Below are positions 26,701 through 34,372 of a DNA stretch of 64,000 bases, one piece after another (the stretch's first letter is position 1; every line of letters starts with the position of its first letter). The translations under genes and the position numbers were made by a program. The notes below the pieces were generated by a model that saw nothing but the letters and a program-made list of their open reading frames with translations, was not told the DNA's origin and searched no databases. This stretch comes from Bacteroidota bacterium. GTDB taxonomy: Bacteria > Bacteroidota > Bacteroidia > Bacteroidales > Cfx3-03. Where the stretch lies: positions 3,763,897-3,827,896 of the forward strand of contig JACAUB010000001.1 in NCBI GenBank assembly GCA_013390605.1, in the 5' to 3' direction.

Positions 26701-28294
26701 GATGAAAGCCTCGTTGTATCCTTGTCATGATGCGATCTGAGAAGGTAACCTTGTGGGCAGTGCTCTTGCTGAGAAACAGCGACGAGGCCACTGGCACCCA
26801 GGTAAGTGAAAGTATGATAGCCCCGAGAATTGCGAAACTTACCACCTCTGCCATAGGCCTGAACATCTTTCCTTCAATACCTACCAATGATAAAATAGGT
26901 AGATAAACAATTAAAATAATGATCTGCCCAAAAGTAGCCGATCCCATCATTCGTCGGGCAGAGCTGAACACCTCACCATCCATCTGTTGGGCAGTAAGTC
27001 GCTTAACACCTGCATGGTGGGTTTTACTCATCGTTATTCGATGGACCACACTCTCTACAATAATCACAGCTCCATCTACAATCAGTCCGAAGTCGATAGC
27101 ACCGAGACTCATCAGATTTCCAGAAACGCCGAAAAGGTTCATCAATGAGAGGGCGAAAAGCATAGAGAGCGGAATAACAGATGCTACAATTAAACCGGCC
27201 CTTAGGTTTCCCAAAAGCAAGACCAGAACAAATATAACAATCAATCCTCCAACAATCAGATTCTCAGAAACAGTATGAATAGCACGACCAACAAGATCCG
27301 TACGATCCAGATAGGGTTTTATGGTTATCCCTTCAGGTAATCCCTTTTGAATAACCTCGATTCGATTTTTTACATTCTTAATAACTTGCGAAGCATTAGC
27401 ACCCTTCAGCATCATCACAACACCACCAACAGCTTCACCAGTGGTGTCTGCAACAAAAGCTCCATAGCGGGGCGCATTCCCATTGCGAACAGTAGCCACA
27501 TCTCTGATTAACAGTGGCAACCCTTCACGAGTGTTCTTTACCACAATCTTGTTGATATCATCAATACTGGCGGCTAATCCAATTCCCCGAATAAAATAGG
27601 CATTGGGTTTTTTATCGATATAAGCCCCTCCCGTATTTTCGTTATTCTTTTGCAATGCTTCAATGATCTCGGTTATAGAGATATTCAAACTCCTGATCTT
27701 CTCAGGATTAATTGCAACCTCATATTGTTTTAGAAAACCACCATAGCTGTTTACATCAGCGACACCTTCTGTCCCAAGCATTTCTCTACGCACTATCCAA
27801 TCTTGTATAGTACGCAAATCCATAGCAGTATATTTTTTCTCAAAACCAGGAGCTTTGTGAAGCGTATACTGATAAATCTCTCCCAGACCTGATGAAACAG
27901 GCGCAAGTTCCGGCTTGCCCAGTCCCTCGGGAATCTGGTCTTCGGCCTCTTTTAGCCGCTCGCCAACCAGTTGACGAGCTTTATAGATATCCACATTGTC
28001 TTTAAACACAATGGTCACCACCGATAATCCCAATCGCGAAATAGAACGTAGCTCTATTACATCAGGGATATTTGCCACCGATACTTCGATGGGCGTGGTA
28101 ATAAATCGTTCAACCTCCTGCACTGCCAGTGTTGGCGAAATGGAAATAACCTGCACCTGATTATTCGTAATATCTGGCACGGCATCAACCGGAAGTTTGG
28201 TAAGTGAATATACACCTACAGCCATCAGGGCCACAATAAACAGCCCGACAACTACTTTATTTTTTAATGATAATGCTATTATTTTATCAATCAT
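23723..28294 (-). CDS. czcA: CzcA-type heavy-metal RND pump fused to a TolC-like outer-membrane channel
   Basis: A 1523-residue fusion. Residues 1 to about 1045 are a full HME-family RND pump (VDAVPDITNNQVQV at about 36-49; TM4 motif GAIDFGLIVDGAVIIVES with the proton-relay Asp residues; twelve helices in two repeats). The DFGxxVDGAV pattern resembles Zn/Co/Ni exporters rather than Cu/Ag exporters. A charged linker (SRRRDEEESDD...) and a hydrophobic stretch at about 1068-1087, ending EDALA-QQ, look like an internal signal peptide. Residues 1089-1523 are a TolC/CzcC-like outer-membrane factor with duplicated helical halves. Such fusions are known in Bacteroidota. czcB follows after 13 bp. Confidence 0.9.
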   Translation of the reverse strand: MIDKIIALSLKNKVVVGLFIVALMAVGVYSLTKLPVDAVPDITNNQVQVISISPTLAVQEVERFITTPIEVSVANIPDVIELRSISRLGLSVVTIVFKDNVDIYKARQLVGERLKEAEDQIPEGLGKPELAPVSSGLGEIYQYTLHKAPGFEKKYTAMDLRTIQDWIVRREMLGTEGVADVNSYGGFLKQYEVAINPEKIRSLNISITEIIEALQKNNENTGGAYIDKKPNAYFIRGIGLAASIDDINKIVVKNTREGLPLLIRDVATVRNGNAPRYGAFVADTTGEAVGGVVMMLKGANASQVIKNVKNRIEVIQKGLPEGITIKPYLDRTDLVGRAIHTVSENLIVGGLIVIFVLVLLLGNLRAGLIVASVIPLSMLFALSLMNLFGVSGNLMSLGAIDFGLIVDGAVIIVESVVHRITMSKTHHAGVKRLTAQQMDGEVFSSARRMMGSATFGQIIILIVYLPILSLVGIEGKMFRPMAEVVSFAILGAIILSLTWVPVASSLFLSKSTAHKVTFSDRIMTRIQRGFHPILDFSLRRKGLIVGLSILLLISSVLVFMRLGGEFIPDLEEGDLAAGIITLQGSSLSNTIETVEKANKILVDNFPEVKQVICKIGAGEIPTDPTPMETGDYIITMKPKSEWTSAKTREEMMVKMEEKLSVLAGVKFEFQQPIQMRFNELMTGSKQDVAVKIFGDNLELLASNADKVEKVIKQIKGIEDINVEKVTGLPQIQITYNRDRIAQYGLNISEINRVLRTAFAGTTAGVIFEEEKRFDLVVRLEDEFRKNLDNVKNIFIPLPSGGQISLDQLASIEIKEGPAQISREDTKRRITIGFNVRGRDVQSVVDEVQKKIEKSLKLPAGYYITYGGQFENLVAAKERLAVAVPVALLLIFVLLFFTFHSVRQSLLIYSAVPLAAVGGVFALWIRGMHFSISAGVGFIALFGVAVLNGIVLIAEFNRLEKEEKIKDPEERVRKGLHTRLRPVIITAAVASLGFLPMALSSSAGAEVQKPLATVVIGGLLTSTLLTLVVLPVLYILFSRRRDEEESDDNSVLPSESQSEQRKGGLVPPILSIVLLVGLIGGLFSEDALAQQRFNGSSDHPRILTLQQAIQQVNDSSNLIKSAAYQVEIQRVLKHAAWNIEKTAVDFEFGQLNSSQKDNNISISQSFSFPTVYANQSKLAQAAIKTSELGLAVTKNEVINAVKMTYNQLVYLHSRHRLLCYQDSILTAFTSAATKREAAGETNLLEKITAESQRDEIRNAVRQNLADIETTTIVLQHILNSTQPIVIADTVLIRIRFSQLDIDYRLKNAAFYGVNNDKAWFEATRKNTVNHTISIQTALLNNPSLALEQQKVEVAAIETKLEKSKLMPDIKIGYFNQSIKGEQNENGIARTYTASDRFTGIQAGIAIPVWFGPQAARIKAAGLNKLKTQTDAAATRQELINQLERAKGEYLKDESSLNYYEQSANPQALLIINQATASYKSGALDYSDYIQSLNRAIQIKANYLEVLHHYNQSIIAIETILGKNN

Positions 28295-28336
28295 CCTTAT
28301 AGTAACTTATTGTAAATAAAACAAGTACACCAATTC

Positions 28337-28369
28337 AAAAACCTCAATGTCTGATAACATCTTTTGAGG
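28337..28369 (-). terminator. Weak terminator/attenuator between DUF6660 gene and czcA
   Basis: On the minus strand CCTCAA (28364-28369) pairs with TTGAGG (28342-28347), with inner ATGT/ACAT pairing across a small bulge, followed by T5 (28337-28341). It lies about 45 bp before the czcA ATG and may reduce read-through from the small upstream gene. Confidence 0.45.
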
Positions 28370-28492
28370 CTATATTTTCTGCTACACAGTTAAGCTGAAC
28401 CATTTTCCAGTACAAAGGATCATATCCATTTAAAGATACAAATCCGATATTACATAAGAAACAGATTTACTGGTTACAAAAAAGAAAAAGGA

Positions 28493-28807
28493 TTAAGCCA
28501 GCTTGGGCGGCTGCCAGATATGATTGAAGTAGGTTGAAAATCGTTCCTGATAAAAGGGTATTACCTTAAATTCTATCGTCTTAAGTGGATTGGCTTCAAA
28601 CACATAATATGCCATATCAACCGTAACACTACAACAGGAACAAACACAGAATGGAGAACACGAATCACCATGACTATTATGATGATGAGTAGTTTGTCCA
28701 ACCTCAATTTTATGATCAATCTTTGCACAACCCTGAATATCATCTACGCATGGTAACGAAACCATGAATAAAATATAGATGCTCATGAGAATAGAAAAGA
28801 TTTTCAT
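28493..28807 (-). CDS. DUF6660-like small Cys/His-rich exported protein of metal-efflux locus
   Basis: A 104-residue protein. An N-terminal hydrophobic segment (1-18) is followed by a His-rich patch (TTHHHNSHGDSCSP), a Cys cluster (FCVCSCCSV) and the conserved ending IWQPPKL. This is the pattern of a small DUF6660-type protein that commonly precedes RND metal-efflux genes in Bacteroidota. The Cys/His content suggests periplasmic metal binding, perhaps as a metallochaperone or sensor; this is inference. The gene is 198 bp upstream of czcA on the same strand, with a weak terminator-like hairpin between. Confidence 0.72.
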   Translation of the reverse strand: MKIFSILMSIYILFMVSLPCVDDIQGCAKIDHKIEVGQTTHHHNSHGDSCSPFCVCSCCSVTVDMAYYVFEANPLKTIEFKVIPFYQERFSTYFNHIWQPPKLA

Positions 28808-28959
28808 GCATCAAATTTACAAGATTTTTATTTGATCGCCTAACTTTTTAAGATTTATTGTTAAGCTTTAACCTATTAACTTTAATGAGTTGAGAATCCC
28901 GAATAAAATAAATATCATTTCTATCAGCACATTAAACCATATCAACTAATTATTACACT

Positions 28960-30849
28960 TTAAAATAAAGAATATCCCAAAATAACAAACATCAATAACG
29001 TAGTAATGATTGATTCTGTGCGTCTAAGTGGTTTCCGACGACAAGTTAAAAAAGCTATACCGACTAAAATAGCAACGAATAATGTAAAAAGATAGAGTGG
29101 TACAGGAATCATTATTACACATACCGTTGACAAAATCAATAAGAGCAACCATTTACCTAGCTTACGGACTATTAACCAAAACCAGGCTTTAAACCCATGA
29201 TAATGTTTTCTAAAGAGCAAAATAAACAAAGATAGGAAGAGACCAAAACCAAGCAGACTTCTTAAGAAAAGTGGTTTCAATGTGTCAACTAATACTTTTG
29301 TAAAGCTCAGTTTGAGTCCTTGAATGGTAGACTCCAACTCTTTTCCATCAGAGACCGCATGTTGAAAGAGCTTTAGAGTTGTAACATCGAGTCCGGGCGT
29401 AGCTGCCAAATCATGAATAGTACCAAACCCACCTATCTTATTCCGATAAGCAATTATGGCATTAGCCTGTTTGCTATCTACACCCTTAAGGGCCATTATA
29501 TCAACAGCATCACAAGTATTGATATTGAATCGATGAAAGGGAAGCGTAGACCCAAACTGTCCCATCACCCAATAATGATGATCAATGTCATACGCGTTAA
29601 GCCAAATCTCAGGGACAATCTTCCCCGTGAACTTATAACCAGTAGTTTCCTGATAAATGCTCCTTATTTTCTCTCCTTCAGCCGGAAATTCCACACAATA
29701 CCCTGCGATGAAATCACCAAGAAGAGAGCCTTTTGATTGCTGTGGATTTACATATTTTGCAATCACTGTAAAGATCTTCAGATACTCATTTTCAAGTGGC
29801 GTAAAATAATGTGCAGCCTGGAAATGTGCCGGCAGTTTAGTTTCAAAAAAGAAAGGAGCATAAACAGAATCGACACCGTAACGTGCCTTAAGCGGGCTAT
29901 TTACCAATCGAAGGAAGAAAGAGGAGATCACGCCTTCAGTAGCGTTGGCATTTGCTTCATTCCTCAACATCTTTTCGCGAAGAACTCCAGTATTTCGAAA
30001 TAATATATTTTGTTCAAGATCATTAAAATATCCAGACTTATTGGCATATTTCACATCACCATTTATTGCCAGATCATACCGCCTAAGGTTCTCTATTGGC
30101 TGAAACCAGAACAACATACTCAACCGATAAAATGAAATACGAAAAGGCCAACTATAGTCGCGCACAAAAGCTTCCTGCTTAAGAGAAAAAGACGAACGAG
30201 AATGTGCTATTTCCTTTTCAATAGATTGACGGGTAACTTTATGTGTTTCATTTTGATAAGAAGAGGGCTCGAAATGTTCTGCAAATCCTTCAGAGAAAGC
30301 TGTAAAATAATCAGTAGTCAGACAAAAATAGTGCATATCAATACTGGCTGTTAATAATGGCTCAGGAGTTGCTGTAAGCAATCGCTGAAAAACATGCCCC
30401 GACTCATGAGGAAAGATCTGTGTAAAATGCCCATTATCTTCATCATCTCTAGGAAGTCGCGCCAAATCAACAAAAGGAGTTTTCTCTTTCACTATCTCTT
30501 TACGCCCTTCCTTTAATATAAATCCGGTACGTGCATAACCGCCTTCATTTCCCGAAAGAAGAAGATAGGCAGGTTCCATTTGTTTTGTCTTACCCCTATT
30601 CAACTGATATTGATTTACAAATTGGTATAATCTGAGCGTTTGATGAAGATAGGTTGAGTCGAATAGTCGTTTCGCTATTTTATATTCGGCTGTTTTTTTA
30701 TCAAAGGGTGTACATACTGTGAGCTTTCCTTTTGTACCTATCGGTTTTAGAAGCACAAATAAATTATCATTTGAGACGACGGATGACTGCGCATTAATAT
30801 TGGTCACAATCACAAAGATGATAAACAAAGAGAGTACAATATTCTTCAT
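28960..30849 (-). CDS. Exported HExxH metallopeptidase-like protein with helix-hairpin-helix and membrane domains
   Basis: 629 residues from the ATG at 30849, chosen because it begins a clean signal peptide ending NINAQ. Zinc-protease residues are visible: HESGH at 148-152 and, about 35 residues later, EGFAEHFE at 187-194, as in gluzincins. A ComEA-like helix-hairpin-helix domain follows at about 441-497 (FNINTCDAVDIMALKGVDSKQ, TPGLD). Four hydrophobic helices occupy about 530-628. I do not recognise this domain order as a named family. The peptidase half and the helix-hairpin-helix would face the periplasm, anchored by the C-terminal helices. The substrate is unknown. It is a single gene upstream of the metal locus. 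Confidence 0.7.
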   Translation of the reverse strand: MKNIVLSLFIIFVIVTNINAQSSVVSNDNLFVLLKPIGTKGKLTVCTPFDKKTAEYKIAKRLFDSTYLHQTLRLYQFVNQYQLNRGKTKQMEPAYLLLSGNEGGYARTGFILKEGRKEIVKEKTPFVDLARLPRDDEDNGHFTQIFPHESGHVFQRLLTATPEPLLTASIDMHYFCLTTDYFTAFSEGFAEHFEPSSYQNETHKVTRQSIEKEIAHSRSSFSLKQEAFVRDYSWPFRISFYRLSMLFWFQPIENLRRYDLAINGDVKYANKSGYFNDLEQNILFRNTGVLREKMLRNEANANATEGVISSFFLRLVNSPLKARYGVDSVYAPFFFETKLPAHFQAAHYFTPLENEYLKIFTVIAKYVNPQQSKGSLLGDFIAGYCVEFPAEGEKIRSIYQETTGYKFTGKIVPEIWLNAYDIDHHYWVMGQFGSTLPFHRFNINTCDAVDIMALKGVDSKQANAIIAYRNKIGGFGTIHDLAATPGLDVTTLKLFQHAVSDGKELESTIQGLKLSFTKVLVDTLKPLFLRSLLGFGLFLSLFILLFRKHYHGFKAWFWLIVRKLGKWLLLLILSTVCVIMIPVPLYLFTLFVAILVGIAFLTCRRKPLRRTESIITTLLMFVILGYSLF

Positions 30850-31205
30850 GGTGGGTATTTTATACCAGTTTTGACTACCTCTCATTAATAAGGTTACAAA
30901 TTACATCCATTAATTCTCTCGCTTAATCCTAATAAATCGAAAAGCATGGTGCCATTATTTCACTATTTTATAAATTATGTTAATCTTATAAGATTCATGA
31001 TAAAAAACCTTATATCAGAAATCTGTTATAATAAAAGCAATAAAACACAGACAACCAGAATTAAAGACACTTTCCCTCATAATATAACATACTATTTTTC
31101 TATTGTCCATTGAACACTCTTCATTGCAATCGGTTGATAATGGAGCATCAAAACGAGAACATTTACATCGATTTTGATGTACCTTTGCACCAAAATTTTT
31201 GAATC
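30850..31205. other. Divergent intergenic region with nadB promoter
   Basis: This 356-bp region separates the metallopeptidase-like gene from nadB. It holds a TAnnTTTG box close to nadB (31180-31187) and a perfect 14-bp palindrome, AATCTTATAAGATT, at 30982-30995. Nothing else is recognisable. Confidence 0.5.
31180..31187 (+). promoter_or_regulatory. TAnnTTTG -7 box of nadB
   Basis: TACCTTTG lies 18 bp before the nadB ATG and matches the Bacteroidota sigma-70 -7 consensus. No good -33 TTTG element was seen, so transcription would begin within a very short leader. Confidence 0.5.
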
Positions 31206-32783
31206 ATGCGCGATAGATATGATTTTCTTGTCATTGGCTCTGGAATTGCCGGATTAAGCTATGCCTTGAAAGTAGCACCTTATGGAAAGGTTTGCATTGT
31301 TAGTAAGGATAAAATCGAGAATACTGCAACAAAATATGCTCAAGGTGGAATAGCTACCGTAATGTATACACCCGATACGTATGAAAAACACATTAATGAT
31401 ACCCTTATTGCAGGAGATGGTTTATGTGATGAAAAAATTGTCCGTATCACAATTACAGAATCTACCGACAGAGTAAAGGAGTTAATTCAATGGGGAGTCG
31501 ACTTCGACAAAACCGAATCAGGAAAATACGACCTGGGCAAAGAAGGAGGCCACTCTGAATTTCGTGTACTACACCATAAAGATCAAACCGGTCTGGAGAT
31601 TGAAAGAACGTTGGTTAAACAGATTCGAAAGCATCCGAATATTGAAGTCCTCGAAAATCATTTTGCCATAGATATTATTACCCAACATCATCTCGGCATT
31701 GAAGTAAACCGTAGGACCAAAGATATTTGTTGTTACGGTGCCTATGTATTAAATACTGTTACCCAGGAGATCCATACCATTTTAGCAAAGACAACGCTTA
31801 TTGCTACTGGTGGAGCCGGAAATGTTTATTCTACGACCACCAGTCCGGCTATTTCTACCGGTGACGGTATTGCAATGGTTTATAGGGCTAAAGGCCAGAT
31901 TACCGGAATGGAGTTTATGCAATTTCACCCTACTTCGCTTTATAACCCCTCTGAGCATCCTTCTTTCCTTATCTCAGAAGCTGTTCGTGGATTTGGAGGT
32001 ATCCTTAAGACACAGAAGGGCGAAGAGTTTATGCAAAAATACGACACGCGTCTCTCGCTTGCACCCCGTGATATAGTTGCCCGTGCCATGGACAACGAAC
32101 TAAAAATGAGTGGTGATGATTTTCTATATCTCGATTGTCGTCATCTCGACAAAGAAGATCTACTTAACCACTTCCCAACCATCTATGCCAAGTGTTTGAG
32201 TATCGGAATAGACATCCGTAAAGACATGATCCCCGTAGTTCCGGCAGCACATTATACGTGTGGAGGAATCAAAGTAGATGAGTTTGCACAAAGCTCAATT
32301 CAAAACCTCTATGCTACCGGTGAATGTGCTTCAACAGGGCTCCATGGAGCAAACCGTCTGGCTTCAAATTCGTTACTTGAGGCATTGGTATTCTCTAACC
32401 GTGCTTCACAACATGCCGCTGCAAAGATTAAAGATATCGATTTCTGCGAAGAGATTCCGGATTGGGATGCAGAAGGCATGGTTTTAAATGAAGAGATGGT
32501 GCTAATTACACAAAGTCTTAAAGAGTTGCAGGCGATTATGTCTAACTATGTAGGTATTGTTCGTTCCAATCTCCGTCTGCAAAGAGCGTTCGACCGTTCA
32601 GAGATTATCTATCGGGAAACCGAAGCCCTTTATGATCGAAGCATCCTTACAGTTAAGATTTGTGAGTTACGTAACTTAATACTCGTTTCTTATCTCATTA
32701 TTCTGAATGCCATCGAGCGTAAAGAAAGCATAGGACTTCATTTTTCACTCGATTATCCTCGAGCAATAGGGAATATCAAATAG
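31206..32783 (+). CDS. nadB: L-aspartate oxidase
   Basis: A 525-residue FAD enzyme that oxidises L-aspartate to iminoaspartate, the first step of de novo NAD synthesis. The FAD-binding GxGxxG motif is at VIGSGIAGLSYAL (9-21). Succinate dehydrogenase-type blocks follow: NTATKYAQGGIAT (39-51), GGHSEFRVLHHKD, LIATGGAGNVYSTTT, GMEFMQFHPTSLY, SEAVRGFGGIL, PAAHYTCGGI and ATGECASTGLHGANRLASNSL. The length matches NadB. In anaerobes fumarate can replace oxygen as acceptor. No nadA or nadC is adjacent here. The gamma carbonic anhydrase gene follows after 26 bp and may be co-transcribed. Confidence 0.95.
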   Translation: MRDRYDFLVIGSGIAGLSYALKVAPYGKVCIVSKDKIENTATKYAQGGIATVMYTPDTYEKHINDTLIAGDGLCDEKIVRITITESTDRVKELIQWGVDFDKTESGKYDLGKEGGHSEFRVLHHKDQTGLEIERTLVKQIRKHPNIEVLENHFAIDIITQHHLGIEVNRRTKDICCYGAYVLNTVTQEIHTILAKTTLIATGGAGNVYSTTTSPAISTGDGIAMVYRAKGQITGMEFMQFHPTSLYNPSEHPSFLISEAVRGFGGILKTQKGEEFMQKYDTRLSLAPRDIVARAMDNELKMSGDDFLYLDCRHLDKEDLLNHFPTIYAKCLSIGIDIRKDMIPVVPAAHYTCGGIKVDEFAQSSIQNLYATGECASTGLHGANRLASNSLLEALVFSNRASQHAAAKIKDIDFCEEIPDWDAEGMVLNEEMVLITQSLKELQAIMSNYVGIVRSNLRLQRAFDRSEIIYRETEALYDRSILTVKICELRNLILVSYLIILNAIERKESIGLHFSLDYPRAIGNIK

Positions 32784-32809
32784 TAAATATATTATTATAG
32801 TCTAAGATT

Positions 32810-33331
32810 ATGGCACTTATTAAAACCGTTAATAAACAAACTCCTCAATTCGGGAACGACTGTTTTCTGGCCGACACTGCAACCGTCATTGGCGATGTAG
32901 TGATGGGCGATCAATGTAGTATCTGGTTCAATGCAGTTGTTCGGGGTGATGTACATTACATCCGCATGGGCAATAAGGTTAACGTTCAGGATGGAGCTAT
33001 CATTCACTGTACTTATCAAAAATGGCCTGTAAACATCGGAAGCAATGTATCGATAGCGCATAATGTCATCATTCATGGATGTACTATTCATGACAATGTA
33101 CTTATTGGTATGGGTGCTATTGTGATGGATGGCGTGGTTATTCACAGCAATTCAATGGTTGCTGCCGGTTCAGTGGTGCTCGAAGGAACTGTGATTGAAT
33201 CCGGATCGTTATATGCCGGTGTTCCTGCCCGAAAGATCAAAGATCTTGACCTTGCACTGATTGAAGGACAAGTCCTCCGTATCGCTGATGCCTATCCTAA
33301 ATATGCATCTTGGTATAAAGAAGAGGAATAA
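32810..33331 (+). CDS. Gamma-class carbonic anhydrase family protein
   Basis: A 173-residue left-handed beta-helix protein of hexapeptide repeats (for example AVVRGDVHYIRMGN, NVQDGAIIHCTY). Metal-ligand histidines typical of gamma carbonic anhydrases are present: one in GAIIHCTY and two in SIAHNVIIHG. The catalytic-like Arg/Asp/Gln positions in VVRGD and VQDG are also retained. The protein forms trimers in the cytosol. Many family members hydrate CO2; others (YrdA, PaaY) have different or unknown activities, so the exact reaction is uncertain. It follows nadB by 26 bp. Confidence 0.88.
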   Translation: MALIKTVNKQTPQFGNDCFLADTATVIGDVVMGDQCSIWFNAVVRGDVHYIRMGNKVNVQDGAIIHCTYQKWPVNIGSNVSIAHNVIIHGCTIHDNVLIGMGAIVMDGVVIHSNSMVAAGSVVLEGTVIESGSLYAGVPARKIKDLDLALIEGQVLRIADAYPKYASWYKEEE

Positions 33332-33769
33332 ACGTCTAGTTTATTTTATCTTCAAAGATCCCAATCTTTAAATTCAAAAGTTTTCTCCTCGATGATGATT
33401 CTATGGAGATGATAAATCTATGGTATCATTCTCCTAAATCAATGGGTTCCTCCAGCCTTTGTGAATAGTTTCTTCATGGTTTGTCCATAGTATCTCCATA
33501 CTTTATAGGTATGGACTAAGTATGGAGGAACTATGGAGAAAGTATGGAGATACTATGGACAAACCCATCTGCGTAGGGATGATGTAGGAGTGATTTCTCA
33601 TCTGTTTAGAAACTTTAAAGAAATGTAATTGAATCTGGTTATGAGAAGGATTGAATTATAAATCTCAAAATTTCATGCAGAGAAAAGTTGTAATTTAGCG
33701 TTCAGAATTAATCGATTATCACTTCGTCAAAAACCAACTCGCTATCACAACTAATCCATTTCTCATAAT
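33332..33769. other. Intergenic region containing a phased palindrome
   Basis: A 438-bp gap between the carbonic anhydrase gene and the GNAT gene. About 33381-33618 is the 11-nt-phased palindromic array B. The rest is AT-rich, with the GNAT promoter presumably in 33620-33769. No gene is recognised. Confidence 0.65.
33381..33618. repeat. 11-nt-phased palindromic array B
   Basis: A perfect 26-bp inverted repeat (33478-33503 and 33540-33565) forms the core. Both arms are 11-nt units in register around a 7-nt centre (33502-33508). Plus-strand units include GTATGGACTAA (33509), GTATGGAGGAA (33520), CTATGGAGAAA (33531), GTATGGAGATA (33542), CTATGGACAAA (33553) and, further out, CTCATCTGTTT (33597). 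Minus-strand units include GTATGGAGATA, CTATGGACAAA, CCATGAAGAAA, CTATTCACAAA and, further out, ATCATCTCCAT (33403-33413). The outer units match those of array A, while the inner units are different. Confidence 0.8.
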
Positions 33770-34276
33770 ATGATAGAAACTGAACGACTTCATTTAATTC
33801 CATTAACGTATGATCAGCTCGTCCTATATATCCGGGCGGATAACTCTCTGGAAAGAGCACTCGGATTAGAAGAACTGCCCCGAACGATTTCGCCTGATCT
33901 TGAAGATGCGTTGGAAAGTACGATATTGCCCAACGTGGGCAATACTCAAAAAAACTATTTATACTCAACATTGTGGACGCTAATCCTAAAGGCAGAGAAT
34001 AAAATGGTTGGTGATCTTTGTTTCTACGGTGAGCCCAATCAGGCAGGAGAAATTGAAATTGGTTACGGAACGTATGACGGATTCCAAAACAAAGGCTATA
34101 TGACTGAGGCTGTCAATATGATGATTGAATGGGCTAAAACACAACCCAATGTTCGAACTGTTATTGCCGGTACAGAAAAGAATAATGGCGCCTCAGTTAA
34201 AGTTCTTGAGAAAAATGGATTTAGAAAATATGACGAGACTGAAACGCTTTTAAAATGGAGAATTGAAATTATTTGA
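33770..34276 (+). CDS. GNAT family N-acetyltransferase (RimJ/RimL type)
   Basis: A 168-residue protein beginning IETERLHLIPLT, the typical start of RimJ/RimL-like GNATs. The acetyl-CoA loop is seen in YDGFQNKGYMTEAV (about 103-116) and the C-terminal block in NNGASVKVLEKNGFRKYDE (about 141-159). Such enzymes acetylate protein N termini or small amines; the substrate here is unknown. It is a single gene downstream of palindromic array B and 96 bp before the flavin reductase-rubredoxin gene. Confidence 0.85.
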   Translation: MIETERLHLIPLTYDQLVLYIRADNSLERALGLEELPRTISPDLEDALESTILPNVGNTQKNYLYSTLWTLILKAENKMVGDLCFYGEPNQAGEIEIGYGTYDGFQNKGYMTEAVNMMIEWAKTQPNVRTVIAGTEKNNGASVKVLEKNGFRKYDETETLLKWRIEII

Positions 34277-34372
34277 TTATCTTTAACCTTCAATTCTCTA
34301 TATAAGAGAATGATTCCTTTCTAACAAGGAAACAGTTTATATCTAAAGACTTATCAACTAAACTAATTTGAC

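Noticed and set aside
29413..30003. Plus-strand reading frames within the metallopeptidase-like gene
   Set aside because: They are antisense shadows of a well-supported minus-strand gene and show no motifs.
30982..30995. Perfect palindrome AATCTTATAAGATT upstream of nadB
   Set aside because: Too far from the gene and too AT-rich to claim as an operator without further copies.
33381..33618. Minisatellite (simple tandem repeat)
   Set aside because: Units diverge and are mirrored in orientation around a centre, which tandem slippage alone does not produce.
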